DNA of 64,000 nucleotides, from the NCBI RefSeq assembly GCF_003710935.1, contig NZ_RHHS01000017.1, forward strand, positions 1 to 64,000, read 5' to 3'. Position numbers and translations under genes: made by a program. Positions 42,446-50,576 of this stretch are shown piece by piece. This DNA is from Brevibacillus gelatini (lineage in GTDB: Bacteria > Bacillota > Bacilli > Brevibacillales > Brevibacillaceae). Under the pieces are notes generated by a model. It did not search any database. It saw nothing but the letters and a program-made list of their open reading frames with translations, and was not told the DNA's origin. Every line of letters starts with the position of its first letter. Positions within the stretch are counted from its first letter, which is position 1.

Positions 42446-43378
42446 TCAAGGGACAGCGGCAAACACCTCGACATCGACCCCGCGCTTTTTCAGATGATGG
42501 CGAAGCGACAGCAGGGCATCATCTTTGTTTTTGCATTCCAATACAATATCGACATGGTAATCCGCCAGCGCACTCACAAAAGAGATAAATTCGTCCGGAT
42601 CGATCTTGTCTGCATGAGCGCGAAATTCTTTGGCCGATTTCGGAGAGGACATGTGCATTTTCGGGATGCGGTTTCCCCACGTCTTGATGATGCGCGGGAG
42701 GTATTCGGTCCAATCCTCGCCGTCCGAATGGCAATGATGGTGATGAAGGTCGAACACCATCGGCACACCAAGCCGCTCGCACAGTTCCAGCACCTCGCGC
42801 ATGGTAAAGGACGTATCGTCGTTTTCCACGACAAGCCGCCGCTTGACCTGCTCGGGAAGTCGCGCAAAGTTGACCGCAAACCGTTCCAAGGACGAAGCCT
42901 TGTCCCCGAACACGCCGCCGACGTGCGTAACCAGCACCGAGTTATCGTCGAGACCGAGCAGATCAAACACTTTGGCGTGATAAGAAAAATCAGCGATGGT
43001 CGCCTCGACCACGGATGGCTTGTCGCTGTTCAAAATACTGAAGTGGCCGGGATGCGCTGTCAGGCGAATGCCATTGTTGCGGATGAACTCTCCCGCTTTT
43101 TGAAAGTCCCAGGAAAATTCTTTGGCCCAGTCCCAATCTGCCGCCACCGGGTGCGTTGCCAGCGGGACGAATTCCGAGGGGAGGCGATACAAAAAAATCC
43201 GGTTTTCCACGTTGTAGGCGAGCAAATCCATCAGGTTGAAAAAATTCGTCTGCAACACTTGCCGCAGCTTTCTCAACCGCTCCTGCGGCTCCAGCTTGTT
43301 GAGTTGCGCAACGGTCGTCTTTTTGTTGGGATTGTTTTTCAGCTTCACACTGATACAGGCATAGCCCAAACGGATCAA
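42446..43378 (-). CDS. uvsE: UV DNA damage endonuclease UvsE
   Basis: 311 residues. UvsE cuts 5' of UV photoproducts and other lesions. Motifs: IRLGYACISV at the N-terminus, RLTAHPGHFSILNS, THVGGVFGDK, RRLVVENDD and VFDLHHHHCH, the metal-binding cluster of the family. The start is TTG at 43378, with AGGGGTGA about five bases upstream; an 81-residue in-frame extension upstream is Pro-rich and lacks homology, so it was left out. Lies alone on the minus strand. Confidence 0.92.
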   Translation of the reverse strand: MIRLGYACISVKLKNNPNKKTTVAQLNKLEPQERLRKLRQVLQTNFFNLMDLLAYNVENRIFLYRLPSEFVPLATHPVAADWDWAKEFSWDFQKAGEFIRNNGIRLTAHPGHFSILNSDKPSVVEATIADFSYHAKVFDLLGLDDNSVLVTHVGGVFGDKASSLERFAVNFARLPEQVKRRLVVENDDTSFTMREVLELCERLGVPMVFDLHHHHCHSDGEDWTEYLPRIIKTWGNRIPKMHMSSPKSAKEFRAHADKIDPDEFISFVSALADYHVDIVLECKNKDDALLSLRHHLKKRGVDVEVFAAVP

Positions 43379-43815
43379 GGAAATCACCCCTGGGAGCGTC
43401 GTCACCAGTAGTATCCCCAAAAACGGGGGCGGCTTGGGAATGAAAAGTTCCCAGTTGAACGAACAGACGGAATGGCCGCGTTTTCCGTCAGCCAGCTCTC
43501 GCCTGGCAAGCGGTGGTGAGGGGACAAAGATGGATGCAAACGGCACAGCAGCAGGCTCGGCCAAAGCGGCTGAAAACATGGATGGCTTGCCGTGCATTTT
43601 GTAAAAGCGAAGACAGAGCATTATTTTGCCGGAAAACGATAAAAAATGCTGTTTTAAAGCTGTTTTTCGTGCTTTGTATACTTTGCGTGGACGTTAATGA
43701 TAGAAAATTCTAATATAACTAAATATCACAACAAAAAAGGTGAATTCGACTAAAAAAATGTCCGCGTGAAATGGTCGAAGAGCAGACAGAAACAAGACCG
43801 AACAGGGGGATTCTT
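43379..43815. other. Intergenic region between divergent uvsE and DUF3100 genes
   Basis: No established gene. Plus-strand TGTATACT near 43674 is an extended -10-like element that could serve the DUF3100 gene. A 24-codon frame (43530-43604) with GAGGGG six bases upstream of its ATG encodes MDANGTAAGSAKAAENMDGL plus PCIL; whether it is translated is unknown. The remainder is AT-rich. Confidence 0.5.
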
Positions 43816-44658
43816 ATGACAGAGAAAGTGACAGAGGGACGCGTGAATGTGTACAAGCTGCACGTCCTGGTGCTTGTACTGGTAGCCTTGACAGAGTTTA
43901 TCGGCACGCAAAAAATCAATATCGGCATCGGTGTCATCGCCTTGTTCCCGATGCTGTATGCACTTGTGCTCGGCGGTGTCATCAGTTGGCCTTCCTTCAA
44001 GTTTTTGAAAGAAAAAGACATGAATGTTGCGGGGAACATTTTGGGCTTGTCGTTTCTGATCTTCGTATGCAAGCTGGGGGCGAACATTGGACCGGAGCTG
44101 CCCAAGCTGTTCGGAGCGGGGGTATCTCTGCTCGTCCAGGAAGTCGGGCACATCGTCGGAACGATCATTTTGGGCTTGCCTGTAGCGCTTTTGCTCGGTT
44201 TGAAGCGGGAATCGATCGGGGCCACCTACTCTCTCGATCGCGAGCCTAACCTGGCGATTATCGTCGACAAGTTTGGCGGAAGTTCCCCGGAAGCGCGCGG
44301 CGCCCTGGGCGTTTACATCTGCGGTACGTTGTTTGGCGCCATTTTCATGTCGCTTCTCGCCAGTATTCTTGGCAGCAGCGGAATTTTTCATCCGATTTCG
44401 CTCGCGATGGGCGCAGCGGTTGGCTCAGGCAGTATGATGGCGGCTGCAACTGGCTCGCTCGCCGTTATTTTCCCGGAAGCACAAAACGACATCGCCTTCT
44501 ATTCCGGGGCGGCGAACCTGATGATGAGCATTATCGGGACGTACGTCTGCATTTTCATCTCCTTGCCGCTGACGCAGCGCCTGTACGCATGGCTTGAGCC
44601 GATCATCGGCCGCAAAAACGCTTCTTCGAAAACAGAAGGGGGGAAAAGAAGCGCATGA
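43816..44658 (+). CDS. DUF3100 membrane protein
   Basis: About 280 residues with eight or more hydrophobic helices (for example LHVLVLVLVALTEFIG and IGVIALFPMLYALVLGG). Two conserved polar spots, GHIVGTIILGLPVALLLG and NDIAFYSGAANLMMSI, suggest a transporter. ATG 43816 has AGGGGGAT seven bases upstream. Its stop overlaps the start of the next gene (ATGA), so the two proteins probably form one unit. Substrate unknown. Confidence 0.8.
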   Translation: MTEKVTEGRVNVYKLHVLVLVLVALTEFIGTQKINIGIGVIALFPMLYALVLGGVISWPSFKFLKEKDMNVAGNILGLSFLIFVCKLGANIGPELPKLFGAGVSLLVQEVGHIVGTIILGLPVALLLGLKRESIGATYSLDREPNLAIIVDKFGGSSPEARGALGVYICGTLFGAIFMSLLASILGSSGIFHPISLAMGAAVGSGSMMAAATGSLAVIFPEAQNDIAFYSGAANLMMSIIGTYVCIFISLPLTQRLYAWLEPIIGRKNASSKTEGGKRSA

Positions 44659-45092
44659 ATCAAATTTTGACGATTCTCATCATTGGCTTTATTTCGCTGA
44701 TCGGAAACTGGATCGGCTACGGTGTGCCGCTCCAGGAATCTTTGCCGGGCATTTTGCTTTTGGCGGTCATCACCTTGATCGGGATGGGCTTTACCAAAAT
44801 TTTGCCGTTCAAGTCTCCGGTCATTGTCTGGATTTCCCTGTTTGCCATGCTCGCTACTTCCCCCTTTTTCCCGGGAAGCGAGTACACGGCGGCAGCGATT
44901 GGCAAGATCAACCTGCTGGCGCTCGCAACACCGATTCTCGCTTATGCGGGCCTGTCGCTCGGAAAAGACATTCATCTGTTCAAGCAGCTGAGCTGGCGGA
45001 TTGTTGTCGTATCCCTCGTCGTTTTCACCGGAACGTTTTTGTTCGCAACCTTGTTCGCGGAGATCGTGTTCAAGTTGCAAGGAAAGTTTTAA
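44655..45092 (+). CDS. Small integral membrane partner of the DUF3100 protein
   Basis: 145 residues, four hydrophobic helices (IGFISLIGNWIG, GILLLAVITLIGMG, SPVIVWISLFAMLA and VVVSLVVFTGTFLFATLF). No family is certain to me. Coupled to the DUF3100 gene by a four-base overlap; two-part membrane carriers (split domains) are often arranged this way. Confidence 0.78.
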   Translation: MNQILTILIIGFISLIGNWIGYGVPLQESLPGILLLAVITLIGMGFTKILPFKSPVIVWISLFAMLATSPFFPGSEYTAAAIGKINLLALATPILAYAGLSLGKDIHLFKQLSWRIVVVSLVVFTGTFLFATLFAEIVFKLQGKF

Positions 45093-45244
45093 GCATACTG
45101 CATTGTCGAAACCTTCGCGGCTTGAAGTTTGCCATGAAGGTTTTTTGCATTGATCCGTCTGAAATGGACAGGTATACTCTTAATAATCAGAAAGATTACG
45201 TTTTTTTCCGACAAGACAAAGAAAGACAGGAGTGGAGCGAGCAA

Positions 45245-46036
45245 ATGATAATCGACGTAAACCAGGTCATGTGGCAAAGGGACGAAACGGTTATATTGCG
45301 CGACGTGAACTGGCAGGTGCGGGAAAACGAGCATTGGTGCCTGGTCGGCTTGAACGGCTCCGGCAAAACAAGTTTGCTGAAAATTATTTGTGGCTATACC
45401 TGGCCGACAAAAGGGCAGGTCAGCGTTCTCGGCAATTTGTATGGAACGGTCGATTTGCGCGAGGTGAGAAAAGCAATCGGATGGGTCAGCACCGCTCTGA
45501 TCGCGCAGCTTCACGAGCATGAGACGGCCTTTCGCGTCATTTTGAGCGGGAGAGAAGCGACGATTGGCCTGTATTCGGTTCCGGCGGAGGAAGACGTGCA
45601 AAAAGCGTCAGCCCTGCTCGAAACATTTGGCTGCACAGAGCTTCGGGACAGGCCGTTCGGGGCGCTTTCGCAAGGAGAGCGGCAAAAGGTGCTGATTGCG
45701 CGGGCGCTGATGGCCTCTCCCCGGCTGCTTATTTTGGACGAGCCGTGTACTGGGCTGGATTTGCTGGCAAGAGAGCAGCTGCTCCAGATGATCGAGCAAA
45801 TTGCCAGGCAGCCGGATGGACCGACACTGATTTACGTCACGCATCATATTGAAGAAATTTTGCCATGCTTTACGCACACAATGCTGTTGAAGGCGGGGGA
45901 GGTAGAGCGCGCGGGAAGAACGGACGAGGTGCTCACAGCAGACGGATTGACCCGCTTTTTTGGGGTTCCGGTCAACATCACCCGTTCACAGGGGCGCTTC
46001 TGGGTCAGCTTGGGCGAAAAGGCAACTGTACTTTAA
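45245..46036 (+). CDS. Orphan ABC-type ATPase (YlmA/ModF-like)
   Basis: 263 residues. Walker A GLNGSGKTSLL, signature LSQGERQKVLIARALM, Walker B LLILDEPCTGLD and the switch His in YVTHHIEEIL are intact. The short C-terminus and absence of a permease gene resemble YlmA and ModF-like ATPases. It could energise a distant transporter, in principle also the ATPase-less ABC-2 permease at 11414. ATG 45245 has GGAG seven bases upstream. Confidence 0.85.
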   Translation: MIIDVNQVMWQRDETVILRDVNWQVRENEHWCLVGLNGSGKTSLLKIICGYTWPTKGQVSVLGNLYGTVDLREVRKAIGWVSTALIAQLHEHETAFRVILSGREATIGLYSVPAEEDVQKASALLETFGCTELRDRPFGALSQGERQKVLIARALMASPRLLILDEPCTGLDLLAREQLLQMIEQIARQPDGPTLIYVTHHIEEILPCFTHTMLLKAGEVERAGRTDEVLTADGLTRFFGVPVNITRSQGRFWVSLGEKATVL

Positions 46037-46131
46037 CGGCCGATGTTTTGGCAAGTGTCGGCAAGGTCGTGTATCATTGTGTATAATATCATTATGAATA
46101 AAAAAACTGGGAGGAGAGGAGAGATGGAGGC

Positions 46132-46821
46132 ATGAACAACGTGATTGCACCAATCACAGACTCCACCTGGGCGATCATCACCTACGAGGATGCGTGGCAG
46201 AGCTATGTGAACAGCTACGTCATCAAACAGGGTGAATCGTTTGTTGTTATCGATTCCCACCTGCGCAAGCAACGTGCGTACTTTCAGCAGGCGCTGGAGG
46301 GAATCGGTGCCAAGCCGGAGCGGATTGAATACGTTTATTTTACCCATCGGCATGCGGACCACATCGGAAACGCCGACATGTTTCCATCCCGCAACAACTG
46401 GATTCATCTCGACGACTACTACGAGCTGGACGATTTCTCTCAGACGCTGTTCGGGCACACTTTCACAGGGAGCAGGGGAGACCTTCCGGTGCTGCGCTTT
46501 CAGCAGCTGTCCTTTCATACGGAAGGCTCGGTAGCTTTTTTTGACCCACAGAGCAAGATTTGTTTTGTGGGCGATCACATTTGCTTTGAAAAAGCCGAGC
46601 TGGGGCAAATCATCGGCAAGGAAAGCGAATGTCGCGCCGCGTACAAGACGCAGATCAAGAACTGGGCGATGGAGGAGCCAGATCGCGTCCCGGAGTACGT
46701 GGAGGGGCTTACAGCTTTGCTGGAGTGGCCAATTGAATATTTGGCAACGGGACACGGTCCGGTTTTGCAAGGCGACATCGCCGAATTTTTGCAGGAGCTG
46801 ATCGAAATTGTCCGCTCGTAA
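46132..46821 (+). CDS. MBL-fold metallo-hydrolase
   Basis: 229 residues. The zinc-binding motif THRHADHIGN is clear, with further ligands in FVGDHICF (Asp/His) and YLATGHGPVLQG. The N-terminus (VNSYVIKQGESFVVIDSHL) is a typical beta-lactamase-fold start. Substrate unknown. Ends at a strong terminator. Confidence 0.9.
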   Translation: MNNVIAPITDSTWAIITYEDAWQSYVNSYVIKQGESFVVIDSHLRKQRAYFQQALEGIGAKPERIEYVYFTHRHADHIGNADMFPSRNNWIHLDDYYELDDFSQTLFGHTFTGSRGDLPVLRFQQLSFHTEGSVAFFDPQSKICFVGDHICFEKAELGQIIGKESECRAAYKTQIKNWAMEEPDRVPEYVEGLTALLEWPIEYLATGHGPVLQGDIAEFLQELIEIVRS

Positions 46822-46833
46822 ATGTTTATCAGC

Positions 46834-46878
46834 AAAAAAGACTTGTGCACCGGAAAACGGGCGACACAAGTCTTTTTT
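46834..46878. terminator. Bidirectional terminator
   Basis: AAAAAAGACTTGTG (46834-46847) pairs with CACAAGTCTTTTTT (46865-46878) between convergent genes. Confidence 0.92.
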
Positions 46879-46909
46879 GGCGTTTCGCGCCTGAGCGAAG
46901 CGAAACCGA

Positions 46910-47527
46910 TTATTTTGCTTCTTTCTCGACGAGAATCGGGTCCATGATCTGGACGTTATATTTTTTCTTCATCTGCTCCAGCCACTCGTCCGCATGCTTG
47001 CGTCTGTTCCGATCCTGCAGCTTCTCTTTAATCTGCGGACGAGCTTCTTCCAATGTTTGTTCGAGCTTATCCTTGTTCTTCTCGTAATATTCCTTGATTT
47101 GCTCCTCTGTCACCGGATAAGCTTTGTCAAACAGCTTGTCCCGCAGCAGGAGCATGCCGAACCGCTCGCGGAGCCCTTTTTCATCCAGATTTCGCTCCTG
47201 CAAATATTCCTGGAACTTCTCCGGTGTTTTCAATTTTTCCTTGATCGGATTGATCTTCGCGTCAATTTCTTGCTCGGTCACTTTGATGCCTTGCGCGGCC
47301 GCTTCCTGTTTGCACAGCTCAATGGCAATCAGGTCGGTCAGGACTTTGGTGCCTGTCTCTTTTTTCATCTGTTCATAGAGCGCGGTCTGCGAGATCGTGG
47401 AATTGCCGACAGTAGCTACAGTGCCTGCATGGGCGGCAGCCGAGTCTTTTGCCTGCGATACGCCGATCACGGCCAGTCCTGTCAGGAGCACGGCGGCCGT
47501 CAAAATCGAAATGTCAAACTTTTTCAT
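46910..47527 (-). CDS. Exported SurA-N/PrsA-like chaperone without a parvulin domain
   Basis: 206 residues from ATG 47527, with GAGAGG upstream. Signal peptide about 1-25, with no lipobox cysteine. The rest (NSTISQTALYEQMKKETGTKVLTDLIAIELCKQEA, then YPVTEEQIKEYYEKNKDKL) resembles the N-terminal chaperone segment of PrsA/SurA, ending in QIMDPILVE, where the parvulin domain would normally follow. That catalytic domain is absent, so it likely binds unfolded secreted proteins only. Single transcript. Confidence 0.8.
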   Translation of the reverse strand: MKKFDISILTAAVLLTGLAVIGVSQAKDSAAAHAGTVATVGNSTISQTALYEQMKKETGTKVLTDLIAIELCKQEAAAQGIKVTEQEIDAKINPIKEKLKTPEKFQEYLQERNLDEKGLRERFGMLLLRDKLFDKAYPVTEEQIKEYYEKNKDKLEQTLEEARPQIKEKLQDRNRRKHADEWLEQMKKKYNVQIMDPILVEKEAK

Positions 47528-47631
47528 GTTGAAAAACCTCTCTTTCTTGCCTGCATCTGTGAAATAGGATAGAGTAGCGCACATTTTTCTGCCAAAAATG
47601 TCGGGTTTCTGGAAGCAGGCAGCAACAGAAA

Positions 47632-47657
47632 ACCGCACACCAGAAATCATGTGCGGT
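47632..47657 (-). terminator. Terminator of the TPR-protein gene
   Basis: ACCGCACA (47632-47639) pairs with TGTGCGGT (47650-47657); on the minus strand TTTTCTG follows. Confidence 0.75.
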
Positions 47658-47686
47658 GTCACTTTCATGGGAAAGCAGGGGGAAAT

Positions 47687-48373
47687 TTAGCTGGCGTGGG
47701 TCGAAGCCTTTTGCCATTCTTCCAGGCGCTTTTCCAGCTCGGAGCGGTTGAAGTACAAGGAGCTGGCCGATTTGTTCAGCAGTTGGCGAAGGTGGGTCAA
47801 GGCGTGCTCGTAATTGCCTTTGGCCGCTTCGATCTCAGCCAGGCAAAACAGCTTCCACTCCTTGGCAGAGCGTCTGCTGGCAATTAGCTGATAAGCTTCG
47901 AGTGCGCTTTCGATTTCACCCAGTCGAGCGTGCGAGCAGGCGATGAGCGCCAGCGAATCCGTCATCCCCTGGTCGCGCTGGTAAATGCGGAAGGCGACTT
48001 CCAGCGATTCGTTGTAGCGCCCGGACGAGTAGTAGACGATCGCCAGGTTGTAAAACAGGTAGTGAATCATGGCCTGGTTGAACAGAGAAGGGTGTTCCTT
48101 GCAGACGTTGATTCCTGACACAATGTACTTTTCAGCCAGTTCGTAATTGCCGATCATGATTTCATGTGTTGATTTGTCGAGCATGGCTACCGCACGCGAA
48201 CGGTTTTTTCGGTAGGATGCCTCCAGCCAGCTAAGCCGTACATCCAATCGGCGCTTGTACAGATTCGCCATATATTGAAAGCGGAAGGGCCAGTGCAGGC
48301 GAATGAACATGACCAACAGCACGGCAGCCAATCCCGCCAGTGTTGAAGTCCAGTTAAGACTCAAATACTCCAC
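47687..48373 (-). CDS. Membrane-anchored TPR-like protein of unknown function
   Basis: 228 residues. One N-terminal transmembrane helix (about residues 9-24), a basic linker, then alpha-helical repeats of TPR character (EIMIGNYELAEKYIVSGINVCKEHPSLFNQAM and LGEIESALEAYQLIASRRSAKEWKLFCLAEIEAAKGNYEHALTHLRQLL). TPR proteins hold other proteins together; no partner is evident. GTG start with GAGAGGGTG upstream. Confidence 0.75.
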   Translation of the reverse strand: MEYLSLNWTSTLAGLAAVLLVMFIRLHWPFRFQYMANLYKRRLDVRLSWLEASYRKNRSRAVAMLDKSTHEIMIGNYELAEKYIVSGINVCKEHPSLFNQAMIHYLFYNLAIVYYSSGRYNESLEVAFRIYQRDQGMTDSLALIACSHARLGEIESALEAYQLIASRRSAKEWKLFCLAEIEAAKGNYEHALTHLRQLLNKSASSLYFNRSELEKRLEEWQKASTHAS

Positions 48374-48453
48374 GTAATGACACCCTCTCTTTTTGCGCTG
48401 CCTCTATTCCCCCATCTTAGCACAGAATATGTCCACGTTACAGACCATTCCCT

Positions 48454-50397
48454 TTATTTCGTCAAGGGCAAAGTTTTTACAGCTTTTTGCCCGTACAATT
48501 GCTGGGCTTTGACGATGTCGTCCGAGATGGTGTAGAGCGTCTGGTCAATCGTCAAGATTCGCCTGATGTTTTTGGAGCTCTCGTACCAGCCTTCTCCTGC
48601 CTTGGCGATGTCTTCTGGCTCCAGATGGGTAATTTTGTCGGTCAAGGTAAAGCCTTTTTCCGGATCGATCCGGTAGACGTACGCGCCCTGGAACGTAAAG
48701 TGGCCGTAGCCGCGGATGTTCTGCTCCGCCTTTTGTGCCTCCGTCCATTCGTAGACGCTGAGCGGGAAGGCGAGCAGCCCTTTTTCCCTGGAAAACAGCA
48801 AGGCTTTATGGTTGTGCAACAGTTCGGAGTCTGTTCCGCGGTCGCCGATGACGGTTTTGAACTTTTCTTTCGGCTTGCTCACGTCGCTTACGTCGAACAG
48901 TGCGATTTTCATCCCCTGGTAGTACGCCATGTCCTTGTCTGATTCTGTTTCCTTGCCGAATCCGATGATGTGATTCTCGTCATACGGATGGAGGTAATCG
49001 CTGTAGCCTGGAATTTTCAGCGCTCCCAAAATGCGGGGGGCGTCAGGCTTTTCCAGATCAAGCACAAACAGCGGGTCCACGTTGCGGAATGTCACCATGT
49101 AAGCGCGTTTTCCCATGAAACGGACGGAGTAGATACGCTCGGTGGGCGCGACGCCTTCCAGCTTGCCGTGTATGCCGAGCTTGCTGTCGAGGACGTAAAT
49201 GTTGTTTTTCGAGGTGTCCGCATCAGTGCGCCACATGTTTCCGCTCGTTGTCGCGATTCGCAAATAGCCGTCGTATTCGTCCATCGAGAACTGGTTGAGA
49301 ATTTGGCCTGGCACGCGGCCCTTTGCTGAAAAGGCGATTTTTCCGTCGTTCATGCCGAAGCGGTAGATCGTCGTGTCCGCGGCAAGCGGCGGAGCAAACA
49401 AACGGTCAAATGACTCGGTTTGCATCATATTGCGCTGATTCGCTTTATACTCGGTTACTGCTACGTACAGACTGGTCGGGGAGGCGTAAATGTTTTCCCC
49501 TGCCCCCAAATAAGTGGAAAGCGACAGCTTTTGCCTGGGCAGGTCGAGATTGACGCCTGCCACCATCAGGTAATTGGGCTGCAAGCTTTCCGGAAAATAA
49601 CGGATGTCGCTGTACGGAACGGGTTGATACTGTTCGCCGAAGGCACTGTCGCGATAGGCGGGGCCGGGAAGCTCCGTTTTTTCCTGCAAAATCCGGTAGG
49701 TGTCGATGGAGTTGTTGGCCGTCAAGTACAGGCTGGAACCGATTTTGCGGGAGGACAGGTACTGCCCTTCCACTTCCAGTTGTCGGATCAGCCGCGGATT
49801 TTCTTTGTCCGCGATGTCGTAAACGAGCGCTTTTACCAGCTGGTTGTTGCGATAGTACGGGATGGCGCGCTTGGAAGCTGGCAAGGGAGCCAACTCGACG
49901 TAGTTGTCCGCCTGGCCGATCACGATGAGTCTCTTGTCGTCGACGAACATCTCCAGTGGGGTGAACTGGCCGTCCTCATAGCTGATCCTGCTCGTCACGC
50001 GCATCTCTTGGGCCGGGTAGGCTTTGACAATGCGCACTTCCCGATTCGTTGACTGGTACAGATAGGTGCCGTCCGTCTTGACGATGTCGGCTTCATCGAC
50101 GCCTTGCACCTGCGTATTTGTCACCGAAAAATCCGGGGCTGCTGTACTTTTGGCGGCATCCCCCGCTTGCAGGGCAGGAGCCATTGCGGGTATGCCCAAT
50201 TCGAGTTCTGCATAGGTGTTGTTGGCCACCGATTTTTTCAGCAGTTTCTTGAATTTCTCGTAGGTACCGACGACGGGCAATTCATCTTGCGCTGCCGCGG
50301 TGACAGTCGGCTCCTTGATCGAACCTGCCGGCAGCAAAAACGGCAGCGCACACAGTACGAAGGCCGTCACGACAAGTCCCGCTGCTTTTTTCTTCAT
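48454..50397 (-). CDS. Secreted beta-propeller-domain protein (PF09826-type)
   Basis: 647 residues. Sec signal (about 1-25), then a mostly beta domain with repeated DxxxPRxxGxLKIPGYSDYLHPYDENHIIGFG-type blades, the hallmark of the secreted beta-propeller family. A motif NTQVQGVDEADIVKTDG near residue 95 is strongly conserved in that family. Function unknown; it is likely a surface or secreted binding protein. Ends before a long spacer; single gene. Confidence 0.88.
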   Translation of the reverse strand: MKKKAAGLVVTAFVLCALPFLLPAGSIKEPTVTAAAQDELPVVGTYEKFKKLLKKSVANNTYAELELGIPAMAPALQAGDAAKSTAAPDFSVTNTQVQGVDEADIVKTDGTYLYQSTNREVRIVKAYPAQEMRVTSRISYEDGQFTPLEMFVDDKRLIVIGQADNYVELAPLPASKRAIPYYRNNQLVKALVYDIADKENPRLIRQLEVEGQYLSSRKIGSSLYLTANNSIDTYRILQEKTELPGPAYRDSAFGEQYQPVPYSDIRYFPESLQPNYLMVAGVNLDLPRQKLSLSTYLGAGENIYASPTSLYVAVTEYKANQRNMMQTESFDRLFAPPLAADTTIYRFGMNDGKIAFSAKGRVPGQILNQFSMDEYDGYLRIATTSGNMWRTDADTSKNNIYVLDSKLGIHGKLEGVAPTERIYSVRFMGKRAYMVTFRNVDPLFVLDLEKPDAPRILGALKIPGYSDYLHPYDENHIIGFGKETESDKDMAYYQGMKIALFDVSDVSKPKEKFKTVIGDRGTDSELLHNHKALLFSREKGLLAFPLSVYEWTEAQKAEQNIRGYGHFTFQGAYVYRIDPEKGFTLTDKITHLEPEDIAKAGEGWYESSKNIRRILTIDQTLYTISDDIVKAQQLYGQKAVKTLPLTK

Positions 50398-50576
50398 CTC
50401 GATCCCCTCGCATCTAATTCTTGGCAGGATGTGCGTTCAATCATAAGACGCAGGATACTGCTTTAACGTTTCACACAGTCTTTGGCCCGCAATCTACGGA
50501 CAGGGGGGAGAGCGTGTGCTATAATAGTAGGCGGTTTAAGCTACCATTCACAATTACGTCAAAAGGGGCGTCATAG

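Noticed and set aside
43379-43621. N-terminal extension of uvsE by 81 residues
   Set aside because: The TTG at 43378 gives the expected UvsE N-terminus and has a good ribosome site; the extension is Pro-rich without homology.
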